From Chlorophyllum brunneum (lineage: Eukaryota; Basidiomycota; Agaricomycetes; Agaricales; Agaricaceae), in assembly GCA_963576785.1 (NCBI GenBank), contig OY756141.1, forward strand, positions 806,001 to 870,000: a DNA stretch of 64,000 bases, in the 5' to 3' direction. A program made the translations under genes and the position numbers. Below, piece after piece: positions 36,862-47,933 of the stretch. Within the stretch, counting starts at the first letter, position 1, and each line of letters opens with the position of its first letter. Under the pieces are notes generated by a model that was given only the letters and a program-made list of their open reading frames with translations, did no database searches and was not told where the DNA came from.

Positions 36862-37735
36862 TGCATTCAGAAATAATAGCTCTTATCCATCTATCCGCCA
36901 ACCTCACACCCCTATCACGCACATCCCGACGTTTTTATATTTGATCATTGTCCTTGGCCCCGACTTTTCGCAGTCATTCCCGCTTATCACAGTTCGCCAT
37001 TCTCTCGTCTCTCTCGCTTAGTAACTACGATTCACGCTCTCGGAAACCCCTCACATAATTCCTTCCATCATGATGCACTCCACCTTCGACGTATGGCCGT
37101 TAATCACCAGTCAACGTCAAACATCTCCATCGCTTTCTCTCTCGCGCCTTCTCTCTTCTTCTCTTCAACTGCAGACTTCGTTCGGTGGCATAACGGCTCA
37201 TTGGGATACCTTACAAACACATACTTCTTTATCCCTCTCTTCTTTTTGTGTTCTACACTATTATATCCCCGAAATTTCTTGGCTGGCGGGATAGTGCGCA
37301 GTTGATTTGACCGATGGCTGATAACTTATTGATATAGCTAGACAAGCCCTCGAATGAATAATAATAGTTCTCTTTCCCAGCATCATATGACAATCATGCA
37401 AATGCTCATATGTCAAGCTCTACAAGGGTAAAGTGATACCCCTATGTTGGGGTATTTGGGGACTTCATAAGAGTATGACCATGATGACTGATGACTTCGT
37501 GGGTTGGAATCAGAACATGTCGATGGTGGAGAGGAGGAAACAATATGTTGCCATGTCCAAGCTCTTCTAACTAGTATCACTTTTTATTATTCTCCTCCCA
37601 GACAGAGGTGGCAGTCATTCCTTCCTATAGGCCGCAACAAACTTGAGTTACCGGCGATTCCTACTCTCCTTTAGCTTATCAGACCCTCTCGAGCTTGAGG
37701 CTCGAAAAACACAGCACAACGTTAAAAAAAAAAAG
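36862..37735. other. Intergenic region
   Basis: CT-rich stretches around 36960-37290 are typical of fungal 3' and promoter sequence. No gene is supported. Confidence 0.45.
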
Positions 37736-39239
37736 ATGGCGTTGGTAGGATCGTGTATACAAATCCCAACATCTACGAGGGTGGACTTGATAACTTCGCA
37801 AAGTCTATTCCTTGTGGATTTTCCGAGTTCGACGGTATTGTCGACGGTCGTACCGAATACGTTGTTTTCTCTTGGACCAGCTGCAATACAATTCGGATCT
37901 CGGACTATTCCAGGTATGTGTCTGTTGCAGAACAGCCCTCTCTGCAGGAGTTTTATTTCGAAACTTACAATTATCAAATTTTTTTTCTTCAGTTAGAACG
38001 TCGGTGTTTACTGTGACTTCTACTTCGACTCTTGACGTTGTAGTTACACATACCGAGACGCTTTTCGGTGTGACTTGTAACCCAAGTCCTGCAGCAGCTC
38101 CCACTCCATCTGCGGCCGTTACGACAACTGCAATTGTCGACAACAGCATCTCTACCTCAATTTCGGATCCGCCCGAAGCGTTGAGCGTTGCGGCTACCAC
38201 CACCACACAGGTGTTGACGCAATCGAGCCAAGGAACTGGTACTTCCAGCGCTACGCAAACGATAATAGCACCCAGTACAGCATCCCTGCAAACCACTGGC
38301 GGTAGCAGTTCAGATGACACAGAGAAGAGGAGCGTCACCGATAGTCATATGGCTGCGATTGTTGGAGGAAGCGTCGGTGGTTGTGTTGTAATTGTAGCAG
38401 CTTTGCTCCTGGCATGGTATCTCTTGTACGTTGAATTTTAATTCTTGATGAGTTGAACGTAGTGTTTCTAATAAAACGCTAGGAGACGAAGGCGGAGAGC
38501 GTCCCAAAACTGGGATGGCGTATTCAAGGATAATTGGGCGGGTAGGAATGACGATCGTCCAGAACCGAAGATAATAACATCCAGACCACGCGCGACGCTC
38601 GTACCATTTCCCCATGACGCATCACCTACATCTGAGTACAGAGATGCCAAAGACAACAATCGCGCAAGACAACCCAGCCTGATACAATCTCCTGCAACGG
38701 AGTGGTCTCAGCGCTCTTTCGTTTATCATCATCCTTCTGGTTTAGGAAGCCAGGATTTGACATATCCTCAGTATCAATACTCCGAATCTGGGCATGCATA
38801 CGATAATGGTGGATATGTTAAACCAGGGGAATTAGGTGCTAGACCTCTCGCTCCGAGCTTGAATTCATTTTCAATGAATCCCTACGATGGAGTCTCGCCC
38901 GTGGTTGGTGGATCACCGGAAGGGAGGTATCATATCAACAATGGAAGCATGGGTTCAAGTTCTTCCGCTAGTCATAGAACAGGGGATATCACCCCAATCG
39001 ATGCGATAGTTACAGCCCTGGCACCAAGGGAAGCTAGAGCAGATCCATTTTCACCTGTGTCGCGTTCTCCTATTTCCAATGGAGGAAAATACCAACCGTT
39101 GGCGACGTCGAAGATAGATGGCAGGAAGGGACATATAGGCCGTAGACGACGTCAATCGCAAAGCAGTGATGGGAGTGACGACGACGACGACGACACCGGA
39201 GTCGTTCTAAATCCACCCCCGTCATATACAGAGGCATGA
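37736..39239 (+). CDS. Single-pass membrane protein with Ser/Thr-rich ectodomain and PPxY tail (copy A)
   Basis: Three exons (37736-37913, 37993-38425, 38483-39239) give 455 residues. The N-terminal half is Ser/Thr/Val-rich with TST repeats and one Cys (GVTCNPSP), suited to O-glycosylation, and lacks a classical signal peptide. One transmembrane segment (MAAIVGGSVGGCVVIVAALLLAWYLL) is followed by a juxtamembrane Arg cluster (RRRRRAS). The cytoplasmic tail is long, disordered and acidic near its end, and closes with PPPSYTEA. Architecture resembles Mid2/Wsc-style surface sensors, without sequence proof. The gene at 41897 has the same design. The two frame an F-box gene. Confidence 0.75.
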
Positions 39240-39683
39240 CGAAAACGTATCAAGAAGGAAATTTTAAGTGTCAAGAGAGCAAAAAAAAAGAAAAACACAC
39301 AAGCCCAGTCTATGCATTTGAAGTTGTAACAAAGGCTTCAGGGACAGCTTCTGTAGACCAGAGGACAATTTATTTTGGTACGAGTTTTGTTTAGGACTTT
39401 GATATAGGGGAATGGGTTGAAGTATTTCTCTTGGTCATGGACTATGGAACGTCACTCTGGAGAGAGAACTGTCTTGTTATTTCCGTTGTCGTTCCACGAA
39501 TGACGGTGGACAGGCGTCAGTCTAATAGGAGTTGGTAAGAGTGATGATCGATGGTTGGTTGACGCGTTGACGTGGATTTGTTTGACATTGTTCCATCACA
39601 AATTTAACAAGAATGGAATTTAAAACAAAATTTTTAGTCGTTTTGATTCTTTTCTACTTTTCTGGCACAAAGTATGTCATATT
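39240..39683. other. Convergent 3' region
   Basis: 444 bp between the stop of membrane protein A and the stop of the F-box gene on the opposite strand. AT-rich runs near 39600-39660 may serve polyadenylation. No gene is present. Confidence 0.45.
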
Positions 39684-41234
39684 CTAGATCCACCCCCAAG
39701 CATACATCCCTCGATTCCTTATATTAGTCCTCACTGACGTGTCTTCCTGTTCCCAGTCTACCTGTTTCCCGTCGATATATAATTCTAGTTTCAGTCCATT
39801 TTGTACCAAGCTGCGCAACGAGTGCCTAAGCGGAGCTTCCCAATCGAGGTTGACATTGAGGAGCTCGAGACGAAAGCCGGTATGTATACCTCTTTCGAAC
39901 CTGCTTGAGAGAAACTCGTGGATGAAGTCTTCTTCGGGTCTCCTGAGAAATGCAGACGCCCCGCTATTCGTATCCGAGTAAACCCCGTAACAGTAATTGA
40001 TAACGAGAGATTTCAATGATGGTAGGTAATGATTGGAGGTCATATTAAGAACCTTCAGGAAATTGCGAACTGTGTCTTTATGGCAATACTTTAGGGTCAA
40101 CTCTTTGATATTGTTGATCCTCGGAAAGACGTATTGTAGGTGGGTGGTTGGCCATGCATTGAGATGCTGGAAGGTGACGGAAATTAATGTAGGGGGTAGG
40201 TCGGAGAAGAGAGCTCTGATATAAGGAAGTGATTCAGAGTTGACATTCTCGGTATTTCCGACGCTGGCTTGGGTCCAGGTGAGTGATCGAATGGCGGGTA
40301 GTTGGGTGCGATTGAAGATTTTGAGGAAACTGTCGTGGGTTACGTGCGTCCATGTCAATTCCTTCAGCTGATGGAAGACGAGTTTTGTGTTTGTGGAAGA
40401 AACGGCGGCGTCTTCGTGCCAGTCGTTCCAGCTACGGTGGAGATTTGCGCTGCGGAACTTGACGAGGTTGAGGCAGCGCGAAAGGAGTTTCCCACAGATA
40501 TCTATCCCCACAGAATCAAGGTCCAAAACGGTTATGGACAACCAAGGAAGTACGAGTTTGGGGTTTACGTTTCGGAGGGAGATGTTGAAAAGGGAAGGGA
40601 TGTCTGCGAGTAAGAGCACACTGGGCTCGTCGTCGATGCTAGTATGTCCATCTAGCGAAATATGTGCTAGGTTAGAAAAGCGGGAAAGTGAACTACACCA
40701 TGCGAGAGGGGCACAAGTCATTTGGAGGAAATGGATCTTCTGGCGATACTCTGGACGGAGGAGGAGGGATAGGATGGCTTTGAAAGATTTTTGAAACTTT
40801 GGGGTTGGGGGAAGGTCGAGGTCGAGGGAGAAGGGAAGGCTGGACACATTGGTGAGGTAGAGTTCGAGGAGAGAGGTTGTGCTTTCCATTCTCGTTCGGA
40901 GGTAGATATGGAGGGAGAGGGCCGCCCAGAGTTGTGGCGTTGACCAAGCGACCTCCCTCCAGTGACGAGAAACATGTCCGATGACTAGGGGGAAGAAGCG
41001 GGAGCTGAACCAACCACGGCCGTTGTATTGGCGGTTCTCGCGGTCGAGGTATATGCGTGGGCATGTGTGTTGGAAGATGAGGGAGAGGATTTCCGTCGCT
41101 AGTGTCCTGGTTGTGGCTTGTGCAGCATTGAGGCGTCGCAGGAGTGCGACACGCTCTTGAACAGGCTGAGCCTGGGGGTGGTCAATCTCTAATTGGCGTA
41201 ATTCCTGTAGGATGGTGTCGACCTGCTCAGTCAT
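39684..41234 (-). CDS. F-box protein with LRR-like C-terminal region
   Basis: A single-exon gene of 516 residues. It follows the plan of the large agaricomycete F-box family. A helical N-terminus (TILQELRQLEIDHPQ...RVALLRRLNAAQ) leads into the F-box-like core TLATEILSLIFQHTCPRI, then VIGHVSRHWREVAWSTPQLWAAL. The rest has irregular leucine-rich strands (for example LAHISLDG, LFNISLRNV, ITVLDLDS, LKELTWTHV, IKELTLKYC). Such proteins link unknown substrates to Skp1-Cullin ligases. The family expands rapidly in mushrooms, so no substrate can be inferred. It starts divergent from membrane protein B. Confidence 0.85.
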   Translation of the reverse strand: MTEQVDTILQELRQLEIDHPQAQPVQERVALLRRLNAAQATTRTLATEILSLIFQHTCPRIYLDRENRQYNGRGWFSSRFFPLVIGHVSRHWREVAWSTPQLWAALSLHIYLRTRMESTTSLLELYLTNVSSLPFSLDLDLPPTPKFQKSFKAILSLLLRPEYRQKIHFLQMTCAPLAWCSSLSRFSNLAHISLDGHTSIDDEPSVLLLADIPSLFNISLRNVNPKLVLPWLSITVLDLDSVGIDICGKLLSRCLNLVKFRSANLHRSWNDWHEDAAVSSTNTKLVFHQLKELTWTHVTHDSFLKIFNRTQLPAIRSLTWTQASVGNTENVNSESLPYIRALFSDLPPTLISVTFQHLNAWPTTHLQYVFPRINNIKELTLKYCHKDTVRNFLKVLNMTSNHYLPSLKSLVINYCYGVYSDTNSGASAFLRRPEEDFIHEFLSSRFERGIHTGFRLELLNVNLDWEAPLRHSLRSLVQNGLKLELYIDGKQVDWEQEDTSVRTNIRNRGMYAWGWI

Positions 41235-41896
41235 TGGAGTTTGGGGGCGGGATGAAGGAAAGGGTTGTCGTGATGGGCTGGGCGGAGTCAGCTGCTATTC
41301 TGGTAGTGTATCTCCAATATGAAAGGCATGTGCTAGAGTGCTTATTGTGAATCCGCATAGGACTGGTCACGCGCAAGCACAACGGCTGTCCCTATCAATT
41401 GTTTTACAAACACGTTCCCTCGAGGCGGTGGTTTGACACACTGCTCCCCGTGTTATATGTCGGCCTCCATGCAGCAAGCATTTGGCTGCAGTCCTCCAAA
41501 TAAGCTCCAGTGCGTAGGTGGCGAGTGGCTGGACGAGGATGACATAATGGCGGTTCCAGGAACGCGTATTGCAGTGCAGCTTGGGCCCTGCAACACACAC
41601 CCATCCCTGCACAATTCATATTCCCTCTGCGGCCAACATATTCCAGGTCTTTTCTCGGCTTCCATCTTGCACCGCGTTCGTAGTGATCTCGCTCTAATTC
41701 AAATTCACCTCTTGCCCTCGTTCTTCTTGCAGGACTGATCACCTGCGGCCTTTTAAGCCCGTGGACTCGGTGTTGCCACTTCCTCTCTTTCACCTTGCTC
41801 TCCTATCACGCTCAATCCGGTCAACTGTTGGGACTCGCGCTCCTCCCTCGCCTTTTCCTCCTCATACGGCCATAGAAACACCAGAAGGCGGTCGAA
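41235..41896. promoter_or_regulatory. Divergent intergenic region between F-box gene and membrane protein B
   Basis: 662 bp between outward-facing starts. It should hold both promoters. No coding sequence is supported. Confidence 0.45.
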
Positions 41897-43330
41897 ATGT
41901 CGTCTTGCACTAGTTCCCCGACCTTGACGCGGACAGACCAGGTGGTCACAAATACCCTTTCAACTTCAACCACCACCCTTGTTACGACTCTCCCACCCTC
42001 CACTACGACTTTAACAATCACTCCCTCGTGTACTGCATCCATAGGCAGATGTCTTCTCCCACCCATAGTAACAACCTCCGAGATACCAGGTTAGCTTTAT
42101 TTTTTTTGACCAAGATTATTTGTAGCCCACAGTTCATTGTAGGTGGAACCAGCACCGTAACGGACACGGTTACTATCACCGTTCCTGTCACCTCTTCCCA
42201 GGTGACCACTCTCTGGGGCACTTCCTGCACTCAGACTGGTCAGAATACGGTATCGGACTCCCCAACGCCTACCCCCTCCACAACAGCCTTCTCCACCCCT
42301 CCTCCGAGTATCATTGTCACTGCATCCTCATCTACCCAAGCGGATGGCGTTGTTACTCCGATCACTTATACCCTGACGTCAACCTCACCACCGGTCGCAA
42401 TTTCCCAACCAGCCTCCCCTAGTGTCACCGGAAATAACTCGGATAGCTCGAAAAACCTTGGTCCCATAATTGGCGGTGTGGTCGGAGGAGTCCTTGGCTT
42501 GGGTGCCATCATCTTCCTCATATGGTTCTTTCTGTAAGTTGTTCAGGCACACTTATACCCTATACTAACTTATCATCTTCAGTCGGAGAAAACGAAGGTG
42601 GGACGACATTTTCGAAAACGATGATGATGTTCGGACCGTTGCTTCTTCCGCAATCCAGAAAGAAAACCAAGCCGAAGGCAAACCTAAACCATATCAGTAT
42701 GGTCTTGTCGGCCATACCAAAAGTCCGTCCCTCACTTCGCCCCCCTCATCTCCGCCTCCGGGTACTGCGTCTTCATTGGCCGATGGGTCACACTACCGAA
42801 ATACCTCTAACACGCCACTCCTCGGCCCACCAATGAGTACGACCGCCCGCCCCACCAGTACCTCACCTTCCCCGCGTCCGCCGAGCAGTGTCGCTTCGGT
42901 CCATGGCTACGGATTCCAAGAGACGAACGCTCAGAACCAAATGTGGGATCCTACTCGTCTATATAATCACCCTACGCAACAGCAAGCACAGTTAATTGGT
43001 ACCCCTGCTGCTGTACCCAACGCTGCGACAGCTATAATGGGTCGGAGAGACACGGACATCCGTGCAGGCAGCCCTGTCAGTTTCCAGGAGCAACGTGTCT
43101 TGCAAGTCACAAATGCCGATTCAACCTCTCAAAGTCCTTTAAGCTTCGGAGCTGGTCCCTCGACTCCAGTTGGTAGGACTTCGCTCGATCCGCAGCGGGA
43201 TGGAAAAGGAAGACTTGTGACAAAGGGGGAGAAGGCGCCTATTGTGCATCTTGATGGAGGTCTTTATCAACAAAATGCTACTGGAGGTAGCTCTACCGCT
43301 GGTCCAGAACCACCCGCGTATTCGGAGTGA
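41897..43330 (+). CDS. Single-pass membrane protein with Ser/Thr-rich ectodomain and PPxY tail (copy B)
   Basis: Three exons (41897-42089, 42143-42533, 42583-43330) give 443 residues, with splice phases matching copy A (phase 1, then phase 2 inside the last TM codon). The ectodomain is almost entirely Ser/Thr/Pro with three Cys (MSSCTSS, TPSCTAS, GTSCTQT) and TVTDTVTITV strands. The transmembrane segment is LGPIIGGVVGGVLGLGAIIFLIWFFL, followed by RRKRRWDDIFENDDD. The tail is Pro/Ser/Gln-rich and ends EPPAYSE. There is no classical signal peptide. Same plan and exon phases as copy A point to paralogy, although overall sequence has diverged. A Mid2/Wsc-like surface role is inference. Confidence 0.78.
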
Positions 43331-44158
43331 GGTTATAAGGGCTGGTGTTTACTTGTCTTATGAAACCGAACTTGTTTTTGAGGCCTGACTTGGCGGTCGC
43401 CGAGCGGGTAACAGGCTTGTCATGATGATATGATTGGCTCTGCATTTGGACAATTTACGCTCACTTCTTTACTCAGATCAATATCTCCTTGGTGCTTTCA
43501 TTCTCTTATCGTTGCGGATGACTCTTTTTTGTAGTGTCTATTGAATATTTCGTATCTCTCAGTCATCTTGTCATACATACTTATGTTTCCCAGCACCCAT
43601 TCTTGCATTCACGAGTAATTATATCCCCTTCACGAGACTGGAACTTCCATAACACTATACTGATCTTAATGGTATAGTAATATACATGATACGCGTCCAC
43701 GAAGCTCTCACTACAATAACATGGGAACTTGGAGGGTCATCAGTTGATGCTGTGCAGTCACGTGATCATACACGCATAGACAATGCGGCTGCTCAAACTG
43801 AAGTCATTGTTCTAGCAAGCGCATTGTTTTCACGTTGCAGGGCGGTGAGTAAAGAATGGAAACTACGACGAACCACGCCATCGGATGAAACCCGGCAGAA
43901 CCGCCCGTCCTGACCCGGACTTTCTTATATACCACACAATAAACCAAACGAAACTTCCTCCCGCCTTGATTCTACCCACTTCTCCACATTTGCGCGTTTT
44001 ACATTTCTTTTCAACTCTTGAATACCGTTGCTTTCGACGGTTTGATTATTTGGTGCTGGAACACCTCTGAGATTTTATTTCTTTCACGATTCTTCGGGGT
44101 TGTTTCTCGGCTTGTGGTATCGAACGTTTGCTGTTCTTGAAGTTGTCTATTCGACAGT
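43331..44158. other. Intergenic region
   Basis: Contains the 3' flank of membrane protein B and the upstream region of the four-TM gene. A 75-codon open frame at 43686 has no motif and is not called. Confidence 0.45.
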
Positions 44159-45363
44159 ATGCCATTGAATACGCGTGCAGGTGAGCGGTTTTCATTTTTT
44201 TTGGATGAAGTTGGGAGCTGATTGATTTTTGTTGTTGTTGTAGTTACGTTTATTGGCCTCAATGGTGTTCGGATTCTGAGCATCGTCTCGTTGATCCTCG
44301 TTTTTTCGAGTACGATATTCGTCATGGTTAACAATGTCAAGGCTGTCAATGCTTTCGAGGCTAACAAGGGCAACGTCGACATGGAAAATTGTGACTATAT
44401 CGAGTATGTTTTTATTTTTATTTATCTTGTTCATTACTCACATGCCATTTATTGTGCCAGGAATAGTACCGTTCCTAACCAACCTGCGGGTGTATTCTGG
44501 GCCATCGTCGCCAGTTTGTTGATACTGTGCCAGACCGTCATTCTTTTCTGTAAGTGCTATTCACATTCCTTCGACTGTTTAGATGTTAATTGAAATGAAA
44601 TCAGTGTCCGAGATAAGCTGGCCAATGACACTTTTCGATCGTTATTTCCCTGTTCTGGGATCCGAGTTCGGTCTTGGTGCCCTCGGCATCTTCCAATGCC
44701 TGTACGCAGTCCCCTTTTGTTACTTTAATCTATCTAATGTAATAACTCATGTTTCTTAACAGGATTTCAACTCAGATCCTCTCCCATCATGTTGATGACT
44801 TTTCCCTCGTTTCTGCATTTTTCCTCTTCGCCCTTGGTTGTGTCAACATGCTCCTCGGCCTTCTTTTCCGTGCCTCAGCGAAACCTAAACGCTCTGTCAC
44901 GTCATGGCGCAACGAATCTAAAGGCGTTCTCCCTACTCACACCGGCTCCTCTACCTCAAAGAAGAATCAAGTAGTATTCGCCAACGTTACTCCAAGTACA
45001 TATTTCACCAACTCAGGCTCAACACTTCAACGTGGCGGTTCCGAACGTAGCACGTATAAGAGCCCAGTTCCATACAGTGAGGAAACTGGTTATGGATTTG
45101 GTACTCGTGGAGAGAAGGCTGCAGGATTGAGAGGATTTATTCTTCAGAAACCTGATGAGGCTTTACCGAGATATATGACCCCTCCTCCGGCGTTGTCTAG
45201 GAATGGGACCAAGAGGTCATCGAGTTCAAGCTTCGAATCGCCGAGTCATAGGAGGAATGATAGCCGGGATTCTGAGAGCGAGTATTCGAGGTCTCGTAGA
45301 AGTCCTTCACCCATCGAGGGGAGGAAGACACCGTATTTCAAGTCGAGCCCGACTGCTCTGTAG
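44159..45363 (+). CDS. Four-transmembrane fungal protein (DUF7598-like)
   Basis: Five exons. Exon 1 is short (MPLNTRA, 44159-44180). Four membrane segments follow: FIGLNGVRILSIVSLILVFS, AGVFWAIVASLLILCQTVI, LGALGIFQCLISTQI and VSAFFLFALGCVNMLLGLLF. The motif NSTVPNQPAGVFW and the stretch LSHHVDDFSLVSAFFLF match my memory of a basidiomycete family now labelled DUF7598. That label should be checked. The cytoplasmic C-terminus is Ser/Arg-rich and disordered with SHRRNDSRDSESEYSRS. Function is unknown. Its 3' part, from the fourth TM onward, lies inside the tandem duplication that also carries the lysozyme, and a decayed copy sits at 47323-47620. Confidence 0.8.
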
Positions 45364-45973
45364 ACTTGAAATAGGTGGCGTCAACGCATGTTGACGAATT
45401 GATGGACGGTTCACGGACACGCCATTGGTCCTGGAGAAAATGGGACTTGGTTTGATTGACGAGTGTATGATTGACGAGCTTACTGAACTTGGGGACTTTT
45501 TTTTTCTTGATGATGAGTTGGGACTGGACTCCTTAGACTCACTTAACGATGATGTTCATAATCTACGGACCCTTGGGAGATTTTTAGTTTTTTAATTATT
45601 ACATGCTTGTTAATACCTTTTGTATAATAGACCTGTATAAGCATTCTGATCCCACTGCTTTAATTGTAACAATATTGTTTATTGTTATGGGGTGTGCTCA
45701 GGCACTTCATACACTCGACTTGATTATTGAGCAAATACGTGACGATGAGTTGGACTCCACCCGTACACATCACGCCGCATTACGTTCGTCGCCCATAATC
45801 ACAAACCCTAGCATAACATTACACCCCTTTAAACACCACGGCACTTCAGACTCTTCCTCAGGCGTCTAGGTGAGCTGTCTTTCCTTATAATTTCTTCTAA
45901 CTCGCAGACCCCTAGTGAAGAACTACAACTATACATTCATAAACTACACAAAACTACTAAATACATCAGCTTC
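45364..45973. other. Convergent 3' region of the four-TM and lysozyme 1 genes
   Basis: Part of duplication unit A. An 88-codon plus-strand open frame at 45603 is hydrophobic at its start but lacks a counterpart in unit B and is not called. Confidence 0.4.
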
Positions 45974-46831
45974 TCAACAGGGAGGAGGATGTGCGATGAC
46001 GCTAGAAGCTGTCTTGAACAATGCAATTTCCGCATTCCTACGATTAACCAATCCCTGCAAAACCTGCCCACCAGCAAACACCCACTTGGGCAACTCTTGA
46101 GCCGCAACAGTATCTGGGTCCTCACCATTATTCAACCTCGCAATCAACGTGGAACTACCGGCAGCGCCACATCCCTCATTGAACGCCCAGCTAACCAATG
46201 CACCGTATTGATTATCATTCAACCGAACAGAGCTGACAATATCATTCGTAATGCAGCTCTCAGGTGTGCGAAGGTCGCTGTTGAGGAGGGTCGAAGCTTC
46301 TGCTTCGGTCAGGGGGAAAGAGAATGGAACTTCGGAGCAGCCAGATGTCTGGCAAAGATGACCGTAGCCAACTGTTGGGAGACCAACGGGGTCTGGAGAT
46401 GGACTGGCAACAAAGCCTTCGAATTTCTTGATGAGGGCAATGGTAGCAGAATTGACTGCTGGAGCCCCGCAACTGCTACCTCCTGGTAAGCAACACTTGA
46501 AGTCAGTGGGTCCAGGACAGAGACCTGTGTGAAGGGGATATATATATGTCAATCATGAGTTTCTTGAGGATAGATTGAACCTACCCGAGACAGTGTTGCC
46601 GGAAGCGCAAGAGCTAGTGAATCGACAGGTTCCGCCGCTTCCACAGGATTTGGTGCAGCATTGGATGTCGGTAGGATCACTAGGACAGAAGCCAGAGTGT
46701 GATGTGCCTCCCCCAGAGGAGCAGGTACTGGTCGAGATACAAGTGCCTGGGACGCCGTTCGCAGTGCAAGGTCCGTTCACAGCACCCAAGGCGAAGGGAA
46801 CTGCCAGGAGAAGGTAAGCGAGGCGAATCAT
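45974..46831 (-). CDS. Secreted GH24 (T4-type) lysozyme, copy 1
   Basis: Cleaves the beta-1,4 bond of peptidoglycan, so it presumably acts on bacteria outside the cell. Two exons (46831-46585 and 46524-45974) give 265 residues. A signal peptide (MIRLAYLLLAVPFALGAV) is followed by a Cys-rich N-terminal domain built of two related units, each ending in PTDxxCC. The catalytic domain starts at about residue 105. It shows Glu in IKKFEGF, Asp eight residues later, and Thr five after that (GLPTVGYGH). This is the E-8-D-5-T triad of phage T4 lysozyme. Family landmarks AFNEGCGAAGSSTLIARLN and GLVNRRNAEIALF follow. The 60 nt intron (46525-46584) matches the one in copy 2. Confidence 0.93.
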
Positions 46832-47312
46832 TGAAGTTATGCAACACTGTCTTGGTGCGTTGTGTTCCTCTGGAGAACATGGCTGGGTTTTATATTCCAG
46901 GGCGTAGTTCTCTGTTCACGAGGCCCCCTAGTCCGACGCGGTGCTGTGGGATTTAGCCTGCCATGTGCATCGAAACCGGTTACAGCGATGACAGGAAGGA
47001 GCTGTTAATAGGTGCGTAGCATGCGGCAGCTAGATTTTATCACCAGAAGAAGGCTAATATATATAAGATCTATCGAATGTCGTCCAATGTATGGGTCAGA
47101 CGCTCCAACCCACCGTGGGGAGCTTAAATCCCAGGATCTTGCAAACGTCCAGCGAACATCCCGAGATCATTCCAATGTACCTGGTCAACAAGCACGGGTA
47201 CCAGTACAATAGCAAGAGAGGTCTATGCCTTCGGAGTTTGGTGTGGCAATTTGTGACTACCAGGTAGCAACACGGATGGATATCCGCAAAGAAAGAGGTG
47301 CATATCAGCCAG
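46832..47312 (-). promoter_or_regulatory. Upstream region of lysozyme 1, duplicated
   Basis: Noncoding. It aligns with the sequence upstream of lysozyme 2 (48790-49296), sharing GTAGCATGCGGCAG, TTTTAT..CCAGAAGAA and the AAAGAGGTGCATAT end block. The two lysozymes therefore started with the same promoter, although many substitutions now separate them. Confidence 0.6.
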
Positions 47313-47322
47313 AAACCCACGT

Positions 47323-47620
47323 TGGACGACTTTTCCCTCGTTTCGGTCTTCTCCTCTTCGCACTTGGCTTAACATGCTCCCCGGCCTTCTCTCCCGTGCC
47401 TCCGCAAAATCCAAACGTTCTCTGTCACGCTCAAGCTTCAAACGACTGAGCCATAGGAGGAGTGATAGCCGAGATTCCGAGAGCCTGTATTTGAGGTCGG
47501 ACAAAACCCGAAGCCCTTCGCCAAGCCGCGTGGGAAGTAGGCTACGGTATTCAAATCAAGCTCGATCGCTCTATGGACTTGGAATAAGTGGGGGGCCAAC
47601 GCACGTTGACCGCAACTGAT
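47323..47620 (+). pseudogene. Truncated copy of the four-TM protein gene tail
   Basis: Aligns with the 3' part of the gene at 44159-45363. It begins GACGACTTTTCCCTCGT, keeps the coding remnant MLPGLLSRASAKSKRS and then jumps straight to SHRRSDSRDSES. This skips the roughly 300 bp that encode the middle of the tail in the parent gene. The first three TM segments are absent, the fourth is frame-disturbed, and no promoter is present. It is a by-product of the tandem duplication. Confidence 0.82.
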
Positions 47621-47933
47621 TGACGTTCACGAATATTCCGTTGATCTTGAAAAAATGGGGCTCACGACCGACGAACGGACTGGACTTGGGCGGCTCTCCA
47701 GTTTTTTCGACTATTCGCTAGTCTCTTGTTACACAGCACCGGAGCTCGGAATTATGTTCCGCGACTATGCAGGAGGTTATCAATCCCGTTGGGGGATCGA
47801 GATTTCCTGGTATTGCGACCGGGCATGCTCAAGCATCACTTTATCCTCGAAAAACTCATAGTACGAGACTAATACATCCAGCCCTACAACTACAACTCGT
47901 AGGCTGTGGAGAACTACTGGACACATCAGCCTC

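Larger units (their letters stand above)
44782..47312. repeat. Tandem segmental duplication, unit A
   Basis: This unit runs from the fourth-TM region of the four-TM gene through the first lysozyme and its upstream region. It aligns with unit B (47316-49296) in the same order: GACTTTTCCCTCGT near the start, the Ser/Arg tail, the 3' flank, the lysozyme gene, and an upstream block ending in AAAGAGGTGCATAT. Unit A is about 0.5 kb longer, because part of the membrane gene is deleted in unit B. Confidence 0.85.

Noticed and set aside
45603..45869. 88-codon plus-strand frame with a hydrophobic start
   Set aside because: Lies between convergent genes, is absent from the duplicated unit B, and has no recognised motif.
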